From assembly GCF_029633865.1 (NCBI RefSeq), contig NC_079215.1:55331457-55395456 (forward strand): a stretch of DNA of 64,000 nt, given 5' to 3'. Positions within the stretch are counted from its first letter, which is position 1; each line of letters starts with the position of its first letter. Made by a program: the position numbers and the translations under genes. This stretch comes from Lampris incognitus (Eukaryota > Chordata > Actinopteri > Lampriformes > Lampridae). Of the stretch, positions 51,851 to 63,631 are shown piece after piece. Under the pieces are notes generated by a model. That model was not told where the DNA came from and did not search any database. It saw only the letters and a program-made list of their open reading frames with translations.

Positions 51851-51960
51851 GCGAATTCGGGGGACAACGCAACCACAGGAACTGCCGCGGCCGGGAAGCG
51901 AACCCGTATCGCCCGCACCGCAGGAGACATCGCTAACCGCTAGACTAAAGGGTCAAAGAC
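51851..51960 (-). repeat. tRNA-like cassette, second copy
   Basis: TGTAGCGAATTCGGGGGAC, then CCGCGGCCGGGAAGCGAACC and GCTAACCGCTAGACTAAAGG: the reverse complement of the cassette at 1735-1858, about 90 percent alike by eye. Confidence 0.65.
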
Positions 51961-52049
51961 CAACGTGTCTACTTATCCATGCACGTTACACTATTAATAT
52001 TTTGTGACCCTGGAAGGTTAGGTATGAAGACAGTTCCCAGATAGCAGCA

Positions 52050-52470
52050 TTGCTGTGGCCCGGACCCGTCCCGCACCCGACACTTCATCCGGCCCACATA
52101 CCGCGAGGAATGATGGCACTCGGGCGGTCCGCCCCTGTTTGCCAGATCTGGGCCAGAACCAAGCCATGGCAATGCCCCATATTTGCCAAAGGTGGCCCAT
52201 ATTTGTTTTGTGATATTTGGGCCACATTCACCGTTTACCACACGGGGCCACTGCAGGGTCACATCCAGATGACATGTTGCCGAGAGCGCCGCATCTTGGC
52301 CAAAAAAAAGGCCCACGTTTGATTTGGCACATTTGGGCCATATTTGCTATTATACACGTGGGCCACTTCAGGCTCACATCCATTTCGTCAGAGCCAGAAG
52401 AAAGGCCGTCAGTGGCCCACATCCGGATGCTGTCTGGGTCAGGACATCCCTTGAAGCCCATGAGTCAAAA
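52050..52470 (+). repeat. dispersed GGGCCACAT-type repeat
   Basis: Imperfect internal units built on TGGGCCACATT, CATTTGGGCCATATTTG, CCACATCCGGATG and CACATCCAGATGACATG. No coding content. Confidence 0.55.
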
Positions 52471-52799
52471 TGTATGAACAATGTTTGAGTCATTTTAGTC
52501 AAACGTTTTCTATTTTGCAGTGCTACTCTGGGGGGGGGGGCTAATTAAAAAAAAAACCCCCAAAAAACAAAACCACACAACACTGCTGACACAGTGACCA
52601 CATGTTCATTTCTCAGTCAGTGCAAATTGGAAAGCCTTCTCTCTGGCTTTGGAAGCATGGCAACGGATGCAGAACTGAACGCCCGAGACAACTGGATCAG
52701 AGTTCACCCACGTGTGTATTTCTGTCCCGTAGTGACGCCGCTGCGAATTAAAACCTATCCTGTAAAATATTTCAAATAAAGCGCCCGTGTCAGATTCGG

Positions 52800-53978
52800 A
52801 AGGTCGAGATTAGTCGAGGGGGAGGGAGGGAGGGAGGGGGGGCGCGTCTAGAACAGCCTGTTGGGAAGCTGAATAAACCACACAAGGGGGGTGGGGGGGG
52901 GGGAAAGGTCATCGTGGCAAAACTGCTGCAAATGTACCGCGGCACGCGAAGCCTCCGGGCCCCCCTGGACCCGCTCCGTGGGTCGCTCGCTCGGTGTGGG
53001 CCCTCCCCTCCCCGCCCCGTATGGCCCTGGAATAAGGCGACAAAATAATGTCACGTGATCCAAAATGGGCAGTCCTCTGACGGGGCTGAAAAAAAAAAAA
53101 AGCCATTTTCTGGCGCTGCTGCAAATTCGAATCGGCTTCCAAATAATCTGCCCGGAGCCTCGCTGAGAGGAGCGGACGCCATTTATGTCACACCAGGTAG
53201 GAACAAAGCGGTGCGGGATCGCCGCTCGGACCCGGCGGCGCGCCCGCCTTCGCCCGAAACCCACGTAGGAAAGTGCACGGTGTCACATTTGCAGTCTCTC
53301 TTGTTCGCCTCAGATACAACCCCTGTCAGTGAATTTAAGATGGCTGCTTTTGTGTACCAGTGTGATTTTTTTTGGGGGGGGGTGGTGGTGGTGGTGGTGG
53401 GGGGGCTCCCCCTCCCCTCCCCTTCAAGAATCGAGCGTTCGTGCGGCTATACGGCGTGTGCTTTTCGGTGCCCGATTTCACGGCGGCGCGCTGGCGACGT
53501 TTCAACTCTCTTCTTTGTTGGTCCGCCGGCCGCCCGAGAGCAGAGCCGATGCGAGATGAGGCCACACATGGGCAGCTGAGTGGTCTACCCCGTGTTGGGT
53601 GCCGTAGCCCACATTAGCTGCACTGGCCCTCCTCACCTAAGCGGTTTGCTGCGAACGCCGACGATGTCACAGCGAGTGTCATAGAAATTGTGTCTTAGCA
53701 GACCAACGACGACCCGGCTGTGCTGTGGTGGTGGTGGTGGGGGGGGGGCTGCCCGGACCGTCGTCCCAATGACGCGCTGCAGACATTGATTGGTTCGCCG
53801 TTGAAGGTGCCACAAGGGGGGTGGGTGGTGGTGGTGGGGGGATAACTAACAGTTGGGACAAGCGTAATATACCACTAGAGTCTGGTGCGTCGCATGAGCG
53901 TGCTCCGTGGCTGGGTCCTTCGGTCACGTCTGACGCTGAATACAGTGCCCGTCTTATTTCCTTTGCAGATATTTGCAG
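52800..53978. promoter_or_regulatory. CpG- and G-run-rich 5' region of pcgf2
   Basis: Contains G runs at 52818-52842, 52887-52901, 53374-53403 and 53724-53747, (GTG)n at 53820-53840 and a donor-like CACCAG|GTAGG with its boundary after 53196, so an untranslated first exon could end there. The coding exon acceptor lies at 53967-53978 (two AGs 10 bp apart). Confidence 0.4.
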
Positions 53979-56900
53979 ATGGACAAAATGCAGCCCAACC
54001 GCATCAAAATCGCAGATCTCAACCCACATCTCACGTGCCCGCTGTGCGCAGGTTATTTCATCGACGCTACGACCATCGTAGAGTGCCTGCACTCCTGTGA
54101 GTTCCCGACACGAGCACGTCGCCTGAAATGCATGCAGAACGGGGTTGAAGGGGGGTGGCCCGGTCTCCATTGGGGGAAAGTCCAGTGTGCCAAATAGATG
54201 GAAACTCTGCGGTGTTGTTGAGTAGGTGGGCATTGCAATGAGAGAAGGTGACCCCCGCTTCCCTGTTGGGTTCAGTATTGATAAGGCTGATGGGAAGGTA
54301 TACGTGGCCAGGGGAAGTAGTGGGTAGGAGCTTATACACGGCCACAGTCTTGTCAAGGTGTATGATAAGCAGGTCGACACTGGAGAGCCATGTTTTGAAA
54401 TGCCATCTGACCCGCCTGTCTTTTCTTTATAGTTTGCAAAACATGTATTGTTGCCTTTTTGGAGACAAACAAATTCTGTCCTCGATGTGACGTCCAGGTG
54501 CACAAGACATACCCACAGCTCAGTATCAGGTATGCGTTAATAGTTCGTGAGAGAGTGCAAATACGATGAAAGTGTTTATACCCCTCTTACAGGCCGGCTT
54601 TTTTTTTCCAGAGCGGACAAAACCCTCCAAGATATTGTGTACAAGCTTGTTCCTGGGTTATTCAAAGGTGAGGTCTTCATTTAGAGACAATACTACAGGG
54701 AAGACAACTCTAAAGCCTGTGAAATACACATTTGTCGTGGCTTTGGTTTTGCCCTTCTCATGATGTTTCGCAATATCACGACTGACATTTGGAACTATTC
54801 CTGTTGTGTGTGTTGAGCTTAGATGAGATGAAACGGAGACGGGACTTTTACGCAGAGAACCGTGTGTTGGAGCCTGGGGAAGTGGTGGAGACGTTTAACA
54901 TAGCAGAGGACGAGATCATCAGTCTCTCCATACAGTTCTATGAGAGGAACAAGTGAGTAACACATCTAATTCCGAGGAAAACAAAACTCAACCAGAGTGG
55001 AGGCTGAAAAAAGGGTATTATTGGAACGCTGGTATAGTCAACGCAAAGGGATATGGAAGAGTAAAATTAGTTAATAGCGCCCAGAGTACAAGTTGTATCT
55101 GAATCCTTCAACAAGAGCCATTAAAAAAAACAAAAAAACAAAACAGACACTGTCATTGGTAGAGGTTTAAAAGAAAACAAGGAGAAACTTGCAGCCACAC
55201 CAACAACATTATACTATACATAACAACAGAACGTATGCCTTGTGGTTGATTCTTCAGGTTCATACAGTTCTACAAATGCATAAATTATTTTAAGCATGTA
55301 AATCAAACCTTTCCCCGGAGCAAGTCCACCATCAATCTTTTGTTTTGTTTTTTTTAATTACCCCACGCCTCCGAGCCGTCCCGATCTCTGCTCCACTCCC
55401 TCTGCAGAGCTGGGGAGGGCTGCAAGACTACCACATATCTCCTCTGATACATGTGGAGTCGCCAGCCGCTTTTCACCTGGCTGTGAGGAGTTTCGCCAGG
55501 TGGACGTAGCGCGTGGGAGGCTCATGCTATTTCCCCCAGTTCCCCCTCCTCTCCGAACAGGCACCCTGACCGACCAGAGGAGGTGCTAGCACAGCGACCG
55601 GGAAAATACCCACATCCGGCTTCCCACCCGCAGACACGGCCAATTGTGTCTGTAGGGACGCCCGACCAAGCCGGAGGTAACACGGGGATTCGAACCGGCG
55701 ATCCCCGTGTTGGTAGGCAACAGAATATGCCACCCGGACGCCCCCCCCCACCACCACCACCATCAATCTCTTAAGCTTTACAGGACCACATTATTCTCCT
55801 GTTGTCATTGTTATAAAAGTTTAAGAAACAAAGATTCTCACAGGTGTGCAGTTCCTAAAAGAAACAGTTGGAGCCATGAACTAGACCCATGGCTGTTTCA
55901 CCATCCTGAATTTTAAACTGAAACCACAAACATAGTTCCTTTCAAATTTTGTGGACTTTAACCTCTGCTGTGTAAGATGCCACGTGAAACTTAAGTGGCT
56001 CCTTCACTTGGGTACCGGGATCCCCAGGGCTGCCTAAAGTGCTGTTCCAAGGGTCGCTAGCAAGCAGGGTGCCAATTCTGGGACAGCCACAAGGATCTCA
56101 ACCCCTTGTGGAAAAACCAGAGCTCCCCTGAAAACACGATTTTTGAGAAATTGTGTGGGATGTCTTGAAGATATTAATTCCCAAATTGTCTGCCACAATT
56201 TTTCTATCTGCATTTCTTTGTTGCACTTTAGCAGTGGATTAATGTTGCACTAATGAATTCTTGAATTTAGAAACTTGTAAGTTTAATCCCCGTGATTCAT
56301 CACTCATTCCCGATGAAGATCCAGCTGTGCTTTTCCTACAATCAGCATCCAAACGTGGTACTAAAAACGGACTTCAAGAGAAGGATTATCTCATTGCCGC
56401 GTGGCCTTTGCATTCGACCCATCCATTTCTTATTTGCTGGAAAAATTGTGCTTCATTCTGTTTGGCTGTGTTATATCAAAAGTGGTATCTCTTTGGGGAC
56501 GCACCGATGCTGGTATTGGATATCTGGCTGATACCTGGCTAAAATGGAGTACTGGTAATTCTACACAAGACTAAAATCTGATACCAAAGCCTTTAGTAAC
56601 CTTTCATAAATAAAACCCAAAACAGCTTGATTTGCTGCATTTTTGGCTTGTGGAGGCCTGTATGTTGTTAATGGCTGGGGAAAAACTGCTTTTATCACAA
56701 TTATTTTGCCCATTAAAAACAAACTAATGGTCTGAGTCTGCACTGTACAGCAAAAAGAATGGATCGGATCAGTACTCGGTATCAGCCAATAATTAAAGAT
56801 TCATATTCGGAATCGGTATCGGCGTAAAGTGATGTTGGTGCATCCCTATTGCATTTGATCTGTCTCTGAGGTGCATATCTGCTGATAGAGTGTGTGTGTG

Positions 56901-57125
56901 TGTACATGTTTAACTATCCTAATGTGGACCAAATGTCCTCATTAGGATAGAAAAACCAGAAACCACCTACCTTGTGTGGACATTTTAGAGGTCCTCACAA
57001 GTAAAAGGGTCTATTTTAGGGTTAGGACTTGGTTTTAGGGTTAGGTTAGGGTTAGGCATGTAGTTTGCGTGGTTAGGGTTAAGGGCTAGGAAATGAATGT
57101 AGTCAATGAGGGGTCCTCATAAGGA

Positions 57126-57159
<34 letters not shown>

Positions 57160-60100
57160 CAGCTGGATAACTCGGTAGGTAGGAATGCCCGCTTTCAGTG
57201 TTGCAAACAATTAAAACAGAATTCATGTAACGTAAGATGGAGGCTTTACTGAAGTTCACAATGTAACACATATCAATTTGGCTGACTAGTAAACACAAAA
57301 CAAGAGATGCCAACCAGATCTAGGAAGAGCTCAGAAATTGTTTTTTGGGATATTTTCCCTCGTTTTTCTCCCCAAACGCTGGTTGGGACAAGTCTCCAGT
57401 AAGAGTCCGTGGCTTAGACTCCTAGTGCTATACAAGCAAACTACCTCAGATATGAGTGAGAGTAACATGAATAGAGTCATAAGGCTCTGACATCACCCAG
57501 GTTAGCAAGGCCTGCATCAGGTGTTGGGGAACCAGGACAGCCTGATGAGAAATGGGGTACTGGAACAAGACATACATGGACAAGGGCCTGGAACTGATGG
57601 AACCCTACAGTAACAACATACCCCAAGAGAGGGGCTATATGAAGCATATGTGGGAACTGTGGACCAGTAGGAGACCTACTGGGCAGCACAGGGGCCCAGT
57701 GATTAGCACTGTTGCCTCACAGCAAGAAGGTCCTGGATTCGAACTCCAGGCCATCCCAGGTTCTTTCTGTGTGGAGTTTGCATCATCTCCCCTGGACTGC
57801 ATGGATTTTCTCTGGGTACTCCTGTTTCTCCCACCATCAAAAGACATGCATAGGTTAATAGTCCTGTCTGTGCTCCTGACTCAGGCATGGCAAGGAAAAT
57901 TGGTGTTAGTCCCTGCGTGCTGCACGGCAGCTGCTCACTGCTCCCAGCTACAGTGTGTGTTGGGATGGGTTAAACACAAAAGATGAATTTCCCTATGGGG
58001 ATCAATAAAGAACATCTTATCTACTTCCACACTGACTTAGAAGCAGCTAGTGGCTCAATGCTCGAACATCCATTGAAGGGCGCTACTGTCACAACTTGAG
58101 ATGGAGCAGCTCCAACAGGATGACTATACAATTCAGGACCTTGAATGGCCAACCAGTACGCAGGAGATGCATGAGGACAAACTCCAACAAGCTGGAGCAA
58201 TCCTACCAGCCATGACAGCTGAAGCAACTGATGTTCAAATGAGAATCATGGCCAGACTAAAGACAGTCAACCCCCAGGCTGGGCTTCCATGACTCGGTGA
58301 CAAAGTACCATCACAAAGCCTGCTTGTGGATATGAACATAGCCTTACTTACGCAATATCTCGACTGCCACTATAACAGAGACCAAAAAGCTTGTATATAC
58401 CACTGCAACCGTAATCCTGGAGATGCTTGGGTACAGGATTAAGAACACAGGTCACCAACAGTACTGTCCATGGAAGAGAAGGCTGGAAGCCAAGATCAAA
58501 GCCGCACAGGGAGATCTTAGCCAGTTAACAGAGGTGCCGAAAGGTGTGATGAAAGACAGGCCCTGGTTGAAGAAGTACAGCAAGATGTCCATAAATGAGG
58601 CCCTGGAAACTACAAAAAAAAAAAAAAAAATGCTCACAGCTCTGGCTGAAGAGAAACACTTGAGAAGAGAAGCCAAAAGAGTAAATGGCCTGTTCCTCAA
58701 ACAACCATCCAAAGTGTACTCTCAGCTGCAGAGTAACAAGGGAACAACATCAGACCCAGTGCACAGTGGCTGGTGGACGTAAGAGCGGCATCACACAACA
58801 CCCAGTGCACAGTGGCTGGTGGACCTAAGAGCAGACCACAGCAATATCCCAGAGCAAGAATCAGTCATCACCACAATGGCCGACATCCAACGGCGAGTCT
58901 CAAGCATGAAGAGCTGGACTGCACCAGGCCCTGACAAGATTCATGCCTACTGGCTTAAGAAGCTAGTGGCACTCCATGAACGCCTGACGATACAGATGAA
59001 CCAGCTGCTAACACCAGGGTCTCACCTTGACTGGCTAACACTGGGGAGAACAATATTGATCATGAAGGATCCAAGGGTACAACACCTTCAAACTACCTGT
59101 CAATAACCTGCCTCTTCAAAACATGGAAGATCCTGTCAGGCATCATAGCAGCTAAGCTGAAACGGCACATGAGTCAATACATGAGCGAAACTCAGAAAGG
59201 GAGCAACACCAGAGGACCAACGCATCAGCTACGGGTTGATAGAGTAGTCACCCAAAGACTCGATGACCAGACAGACCAACTTGAGCACACCGACTACAAG
59301 AAAGCCTACAATTCAATGACCCACACATGGTTACTGGAGTGCTTGGCACTATACAAAGCCAACAGGACACTAATAGGTATGATCAAGAACTCAATGTAAC
59401 AGTGGAAAACAATACTAGAGGCCAACTCAAAGACAATCACACAATTAACCATCAAATGTGGCATATACCAAGGTGATGCACTATCCCTGCTGCTGTTCTG
59501 CATATAGTGCCTTGCAAAAGTATTCAACCCCCTTGACAGTCATCACTAATTTCTGTATTATAAAAGATACTCACACATCTGTTCCTGAACAATATTCTTT
59601 TTATGAACCCATAAGCTCTAACAGCATGTTCCCAAAGCCAAAATAAGTTATGTTTCGCTGACTTTTTATTAATAATTTAAAAACTAAAATATAGTGCTTG
59701 CATACTTATTCAACCCCCTGTGCTCTGAAAGCTCCAAGTTTACTTACCCCAAGAGAATCATGGCTGTTATTGCAGCAAAAGGGTACTCTACAAAGTATTG
59801 ATATGTGGGGGTTGAAATTAGTGATGACTGTCAAGGGGTTGAATACTTTTGCAAGCACTGTAGGCCTGAACCCCCTCAGTGAGTTTATCACGAATAGTGG
59901 CTATGGATACAGGTTCAGAAGTGGAGTTACCATCAGCCACCTCCTATACATTGATAACATCAAGCTGTATGCCAGGTTTGAGTGAGACATTGACTTGCTG
60001 ATTGATCTCACCAGGATCTACAGTGATGACATCAGGATGTCATTTGGACTGGACAAGTGCCGTTGAATGCTGGCAAAAAGAGAAAAGGTGGTGAGGACTG

Positions 60101-63100
60101 AAGGGGTTACCAGATGGCAGGATAACAGACATAGAGGACAGTTACAAGTACCTGGGTATTCCACAGGTAAATGGAAGCCACGAGGATGCAGCAAGGAGGT
60201 CAGCAACAGCAAAAACCTCCAGAGAGTGAGGCAGGTCCTGAGGGAGCCAGCTCAATGGGAAGAATAAGATCCAAGCCATCAACACATATGCTCTACTAGT
60301 CATCAGATACCCAGCCGGAATAAGTAGCTGACCAAAGGAGGAGGTAAAGGCTACAGATATCAGGACACAGAAACTCCTCACAATACACGGAGGGTTCCAC
60401 CCAAAGTCCAGCAGCCTGAGACTGCACAATAAGCAAAAAGATGGAGGCCGAGGGTTGGAGTGTGTCAGAGCCACTGTCCAAGATGAAACAAGGAACATCC
60501 ATGAATACATCAGAAAGAGGACGAACTGCTGAGTGAGTAACCCAGACAGCAGAAGACAGATAGTGCGGAAGAAGAGGAGGTATGATGGAAGACTAAGCCC
60601 CTCTATGGGATATACCATCGACAGAACACATGACTGATATCAAGAAATCCTACCGGTGGCTAGAAAAGGCTGGACTGAAGGACAGTACAGAGGCACTGAT
60701 CATAGCAGCACAAGAACAGGCACTCGGGACCAGATCGGTTGAGGCAGGGGTTTACCACATCAGACAAGATCCAAGATGCAGGCTGTGCAAAGACTCCCCT
60801 GAGACAGTCCAGCAGTTAGTAGCAGGGTGTAAAATGCTAGCTGGGAAAGCGTACACTGAAAGGCATAACCAAGTGGCTGGGATAGTGTACAGGAACATTG
60901 TACTGAATACAGACTGGAAGTCCCCAAGTCCAAATGGGAGCCACCACCAAAAGTGGTTAGCAGAGCTAAGATCCTGTGGGACTTCAAATTCCAGAGTGAC
61001 AAGCAGGTGCTGGTTAACCAACCAGACATTTTGGTGGTCGACAAGGAACAGAAGTCCCACAGTAATGATCGATGTAGCAAGCCCTGGTGATGGCAATACC
61101 ATGACAAAAGAGCATGAGAATCTAGAGAAATACCAAGAGCTGAAGGAAGAACTAGATCAGATGTGAAAGGTGATATCCAAAGTATTCCCAGTGGTAATAG
61201 GAGCACTATGTGCTGTGACCTCCAAACTGGGAGAATGGCTCCAGCAGATTCCGGGAACAACATCTGAGGTCTCTGTCCAGCAGAGTGCAGTCCTAGGAAC
61301 AGCTAAGATACAGTGCAGAACCCTCAAACTCCCAGGCCTCTGGTAGAGGACCTGAGCTGGAGAAAGACACACACCACCCAAAAAAGGGTGAGAGGGAGAT
61401 TTTATTTATTCATATTTTATTTATTATTTGTGGACATGAAGGGGAGGAATGGAGACAGACATTTTCAGTAACCTAACCGGGATAAAGGGGTGAAACATTA
61501 GATTGCCCTTCTGACCAAAATGCATCAAGCAGAGCTGATAGAGGAATACATTATCAGAGGGAAGCCTGTAGGAGGTGATGTGTGTTCATATCGGGTGGGA
61601 CTACATTAGGGTTCTCCCAGAGATATGCCCGGAGGTGGGCTGGGCAAACTTTGGCAGAAATAGCAGCATGTAATGCAAAGGTTTAGAAAATGTCACATGC
61701 AATAACAATAAAAACATAGTGGAGTATCCTCGACCATGTATTCATGTCTTTTGGAACAGCAAATAGAGAACCATAGGAAGGAAGAAATGGAAACGGATGA
61801 TCTGCTGTGGCAACCCCTAACGGGAGCAGCCGAAAGTAGTAGTAGTAGTAGTAGTAGTAGTATATCCAACGATAAGGGTTATCACAACTGGCTCACCTTT
61901 ACAGGTACTCTCCCCTGTGCCATGTGTGAGCCAGTGGCATGGCTTTCTCCTTCTTTCCCTCCCTTAAGGCAACTCCCTCCAAACTGGGCTGAGCTGATTA
62001 GCTTCTCTAGGTTTTCAAATGGGACCCCCCACGCCCCCCTGCTCAATGTTTTGTTCAAGATTCTTTATTTGTTACATCTCATTATAAAAGTATAAGAGAG
62101 TAAAATTCTTGAGTTTCAGCTCCTGAACACTGCAGCAACAATAGTAATTAAATAACAACACAACAGAACAAAAAAGCAGTAATAATAATAAAAAGTGTGT
62201 GATGTATGTAAGGTGCTGTGTGTGTGTCTAAACTGATCCGCTGAAGGCCATAGGTCAGTACCATCAGTCCAGCACACCAGGCTTAGTGTCTTTTAATGCT
62301 TTTTGTTCAAAAGCCTGGTTGCTTGATGGAAAAAGCTGTTTCATAGCCTACTGGTCTGGGCTTTGAGGCTGCGGTACCGCTTGCCTGATGGTAGCAGCTG
62401 GAACAGTCCTTAGTTGGGGTGGCTGGGGTCTTTGATAATCCTATGGGCTTTGCTGACACAACGGCCATTGTATATGTCCTGGATGGAGGGAAACTCGCAA
62501 CCACTGATGTCCTGGGCCGTCCGCACAAGCCTCTGCAGTGTTTTGCAGTTGTGGGCAGTACAGTTCCCATGCCAGGCAGTGATGCATCCAGTCAGGATGC
62601 TCTTGATTGTGCCTCTGTAAAAGGCCCATAGAAGCTTGGGTCCCATGCTGAACTTTTTCAGTCGCCTGAGGTGAAAGAGGCGTTGCTGTGCCTTTTTCAC
62701 CACATGGCTGGTGTGTTCATCCTAGGTGAGGTCCTCAGTAATGTGAACACCGAGGAACTTGAAGCTCTTGACCCTCTCTACAGCAGTCCCGTCTTCCTGT
62801 AGTCCACAATCAGCTCCTTGGTTGTGTCAACGCTGAGAGAGAGGTTATTCTCCTGGCACCACTTTGTTAGATTGTTGACCTCACCCCTGTATGGCGTCTC
62901 GTCATCGTCGGTGATCAGGCCCATCACCGTTGTGTCATCGCCAAACTTTATTACCAAGTTGGAGCTATGTGTGGTCACGCAGTCATGGGTGTACAGGGAG
63001 TAGAGGAGGGGACTCAGGACGCAGCCCTGGGGGGCTCCTGTGTTGAGGGGCAGAGGTGTTGGAGCCCATTCTCACCACCTGGCGTCGGCTCGACAGCAAG

Positions 63101-63631
63101 TTCAGGATCCAGCTGCACAGGCTGGAGTTGAGTCCTAAGTCCCTGAGCTTGGTGTAAAGTCTGGAGGGGACTACGGTGTTGAATGCTGAGCTGTAGTCTA
63201 CAAACAGCATTCTCACATAGGAGTTCCTTTTCTCCAGGTGGGTGAAGGCGGTATGGAGCATAGTGGAGTGTTGATTTTAAGCCCATGACATCTGACATCT
63301 CCACCACTCAACTCTATGATGTTGTTAGCCTGTCGCCAGGTTGGTTGTGCCGCCACTCATTCCACTTTATCCAGATCTACCGGGATGCCGCCTCTGCCTG
63401 TATGATGATGTTGGCTACCAGCTGCTTCCTAGCCGGGCCTTCAATCCCAAGCAGTCCAAGGGCTCTCCAGAGTGACTGTGTAAAATTCTCCTCATGTTTT
63501 GTGTTCTTCTAAGCACTATCTGTATTTATCGTTCATGTTTGTCTTAATACTCGGTGAATCTACCTTTGTTTATTTTTATTAGGCCTAATCAAAGATAGAG
63601 GTAAAGTGGAAAAGAGTAGTCGACGCATGAG
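53979..63631 (+). CDS. pcgf2: Polycomb RING finger protein, PCGF2 (Mel-18)/BMI1 class, 3' end beyond window
   Basis: Nuclear PRC1 subunit that pairs with RING1/RNF2 for H2A ubiquitination. Exons: 53979-54096, 54433-54529, 54612-54667, 54823-54952 and, less surely, 63599-63631; the frame stays open and the ubiquitin-like RAWUL part lies outside. The start [18 protein letters not shown] is followed by a complete C3HC4 RING: C20, C23, C36, H38, C41, C44, C55, C58. Then [39 protein letters not shown] and [29 protein letters not shown] and ISLSI-FYE place it with PCGF2/BMI1, not PCGF1, 3, 5 or 6; location by psmb3 and pip4k2b favours PCGF2. The linker is shorter and the RING more divergent ([13 protein letters not shown]) than mammalian PCGF2. 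ATG at 53988 is an alternative start. Confidence 0.88.
55350..55745 (-). mobile_element. SINE family A, pcgf2 intron
   Basis: AATTACCCCACGCCTCCGAG to GGCAACAGAATATGCCACCC and GGACGCCCC. A small deletion near the A box (CAGAATATGCC) lowers promoter similarity. Confidence 0.85.
56494..56847. mobile_element. hAT-type MITE, degenerate
   Basis: Left end GGGGACGCACCGATGCTGG; right end, opposite strand, AGGGATGCACCAACATCAC. ATCGGTATCGG-type motifs lie inside. I could not find a clean 8-bp target duplication. Confidence 0.5.
56880..57160 (+). repeat. dispersed repeat with TTAGGG-like and (GT)n stretches
   Basis: Blocks of TAGGGTTAGG between 57015 and 57090 and (TG)n at 57128-57158 sit within a repeat bearing TCCTCATTAGGATAG and GGTCCTCATAAGGATAG near its ends. 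Confidence 0.6.
57197..57375. repeat. dispersed 170-bp repeat, second copy
   Basis: Matches 44617-44787, ending in the SINE A tail piece TTTTCCCTCGTTTTTCTCCC without the rest of the SINE. Confidence 0.8.
57674..58023 (+). mobile_element. tRNA-derived SINE (family D) nested in the LINE
   Basis: The head (CAGTGATTAGCACTGTTGCC, B box GGATTCGAACTCC) is shared with family B, but the 3' part differs: GATGAATTTCCCTATGGGGA followed by TCAATAAAGAACATCTTATC. CTACT flanks both sides, and the LINE reads on across the insertion when compared with copy 1 (GAGACCTACTTCCACACTGA). Confidence 0.82.
59505..59860. mobile_element. TA-target MITE nested in the LINE
   Basis: Starts TAGTGCCTTGCAAAAGTATT and ends AATACTTTTGCAAGCACTG, an inverted repeat of over 40 bp including CAACCCCCTTGACAGTCAT. 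TA flanks both ends (59503-59504, 59861-59862). Removing it restores the LINE codons CTG TTC TGC ATA GGC CTG. Confidence 0.9.
61351..61735. other. pcgf2 intron, unrecognised
   Basis: An A/T-rich patch follows the LINE end (61395-61430). No gene or repeat identified. Confidence 0.5.
61785..61862 (+). mobile_element. RTE LINE 3' terminus with (TAG)n tail
   Basis: GATGATCTGCTGTGGCAACC and CTAACGGGAGCAGCCGAAAG, then TAG repeats, is the 3' end of an RTE element. The rest of the element is missing or decayed. Confidence 0.75.
62045..63310 (-). mobile_element. CR1/Rex-type non-LTR retrotransposon, C-terminal half
   Basis: On the minus strand: [56 protein letters not shown] (RT core, F-x-DD form), [19 protein letters not shown], then [33 protein letters not shown] and [17 protein letters not shown]. 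Three frames are used, so two or more frameshifts are present. The 3' end is near 62045 (poly-A-like on minus). It lies in the pcgf2 intron, about 300 bp upstream of the last visible exon. Confidence 0.82.

Larger units (their letters stand above)
57376..61350 (+). mobile_element. RLE-type (R2/R4-like) non-LTR retrotransposon, copy 2
   Basis: The best-preserved LINE of the window, still broken by frameshifts. Order: [115 protein letters not shown] (RT motif with the usual DD altered to DN), [20 protein letters not shown], a zinc-knuckle-like [18 protein letters not shown], and a PD-(D/E)xK-type remnant near [13 protein letters not shown]. Tail LKLPGLW at about 61350. Nested in it are a SINE (57674-58023) and a MITE (59505-59860). 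Function in life: target-primed retrotransposition; this copy is dead. Confidence 0.82.

Noticed and set aside
53973-53978. Non-AUG (TTG) start upstream of pcgf2
   Set aside because: The triplet overlaps the splice acceptor region; ATG at 53979 or 53988 is the credible start.
53679-54503. 274-codon minus-strand frame
   Set aside because: It overlaps pcgf2 RING exons on the other strand and has no domain; low-complexity Pro/Thr runs come from the G-rich repeats.
57015-57090. TTAGGG blocks as interstitial telomere
   Set aside because: Only a few irregular units mixed with GTTAGGACTTGG-like text inside a dispersed repeat; not a telomeric array.
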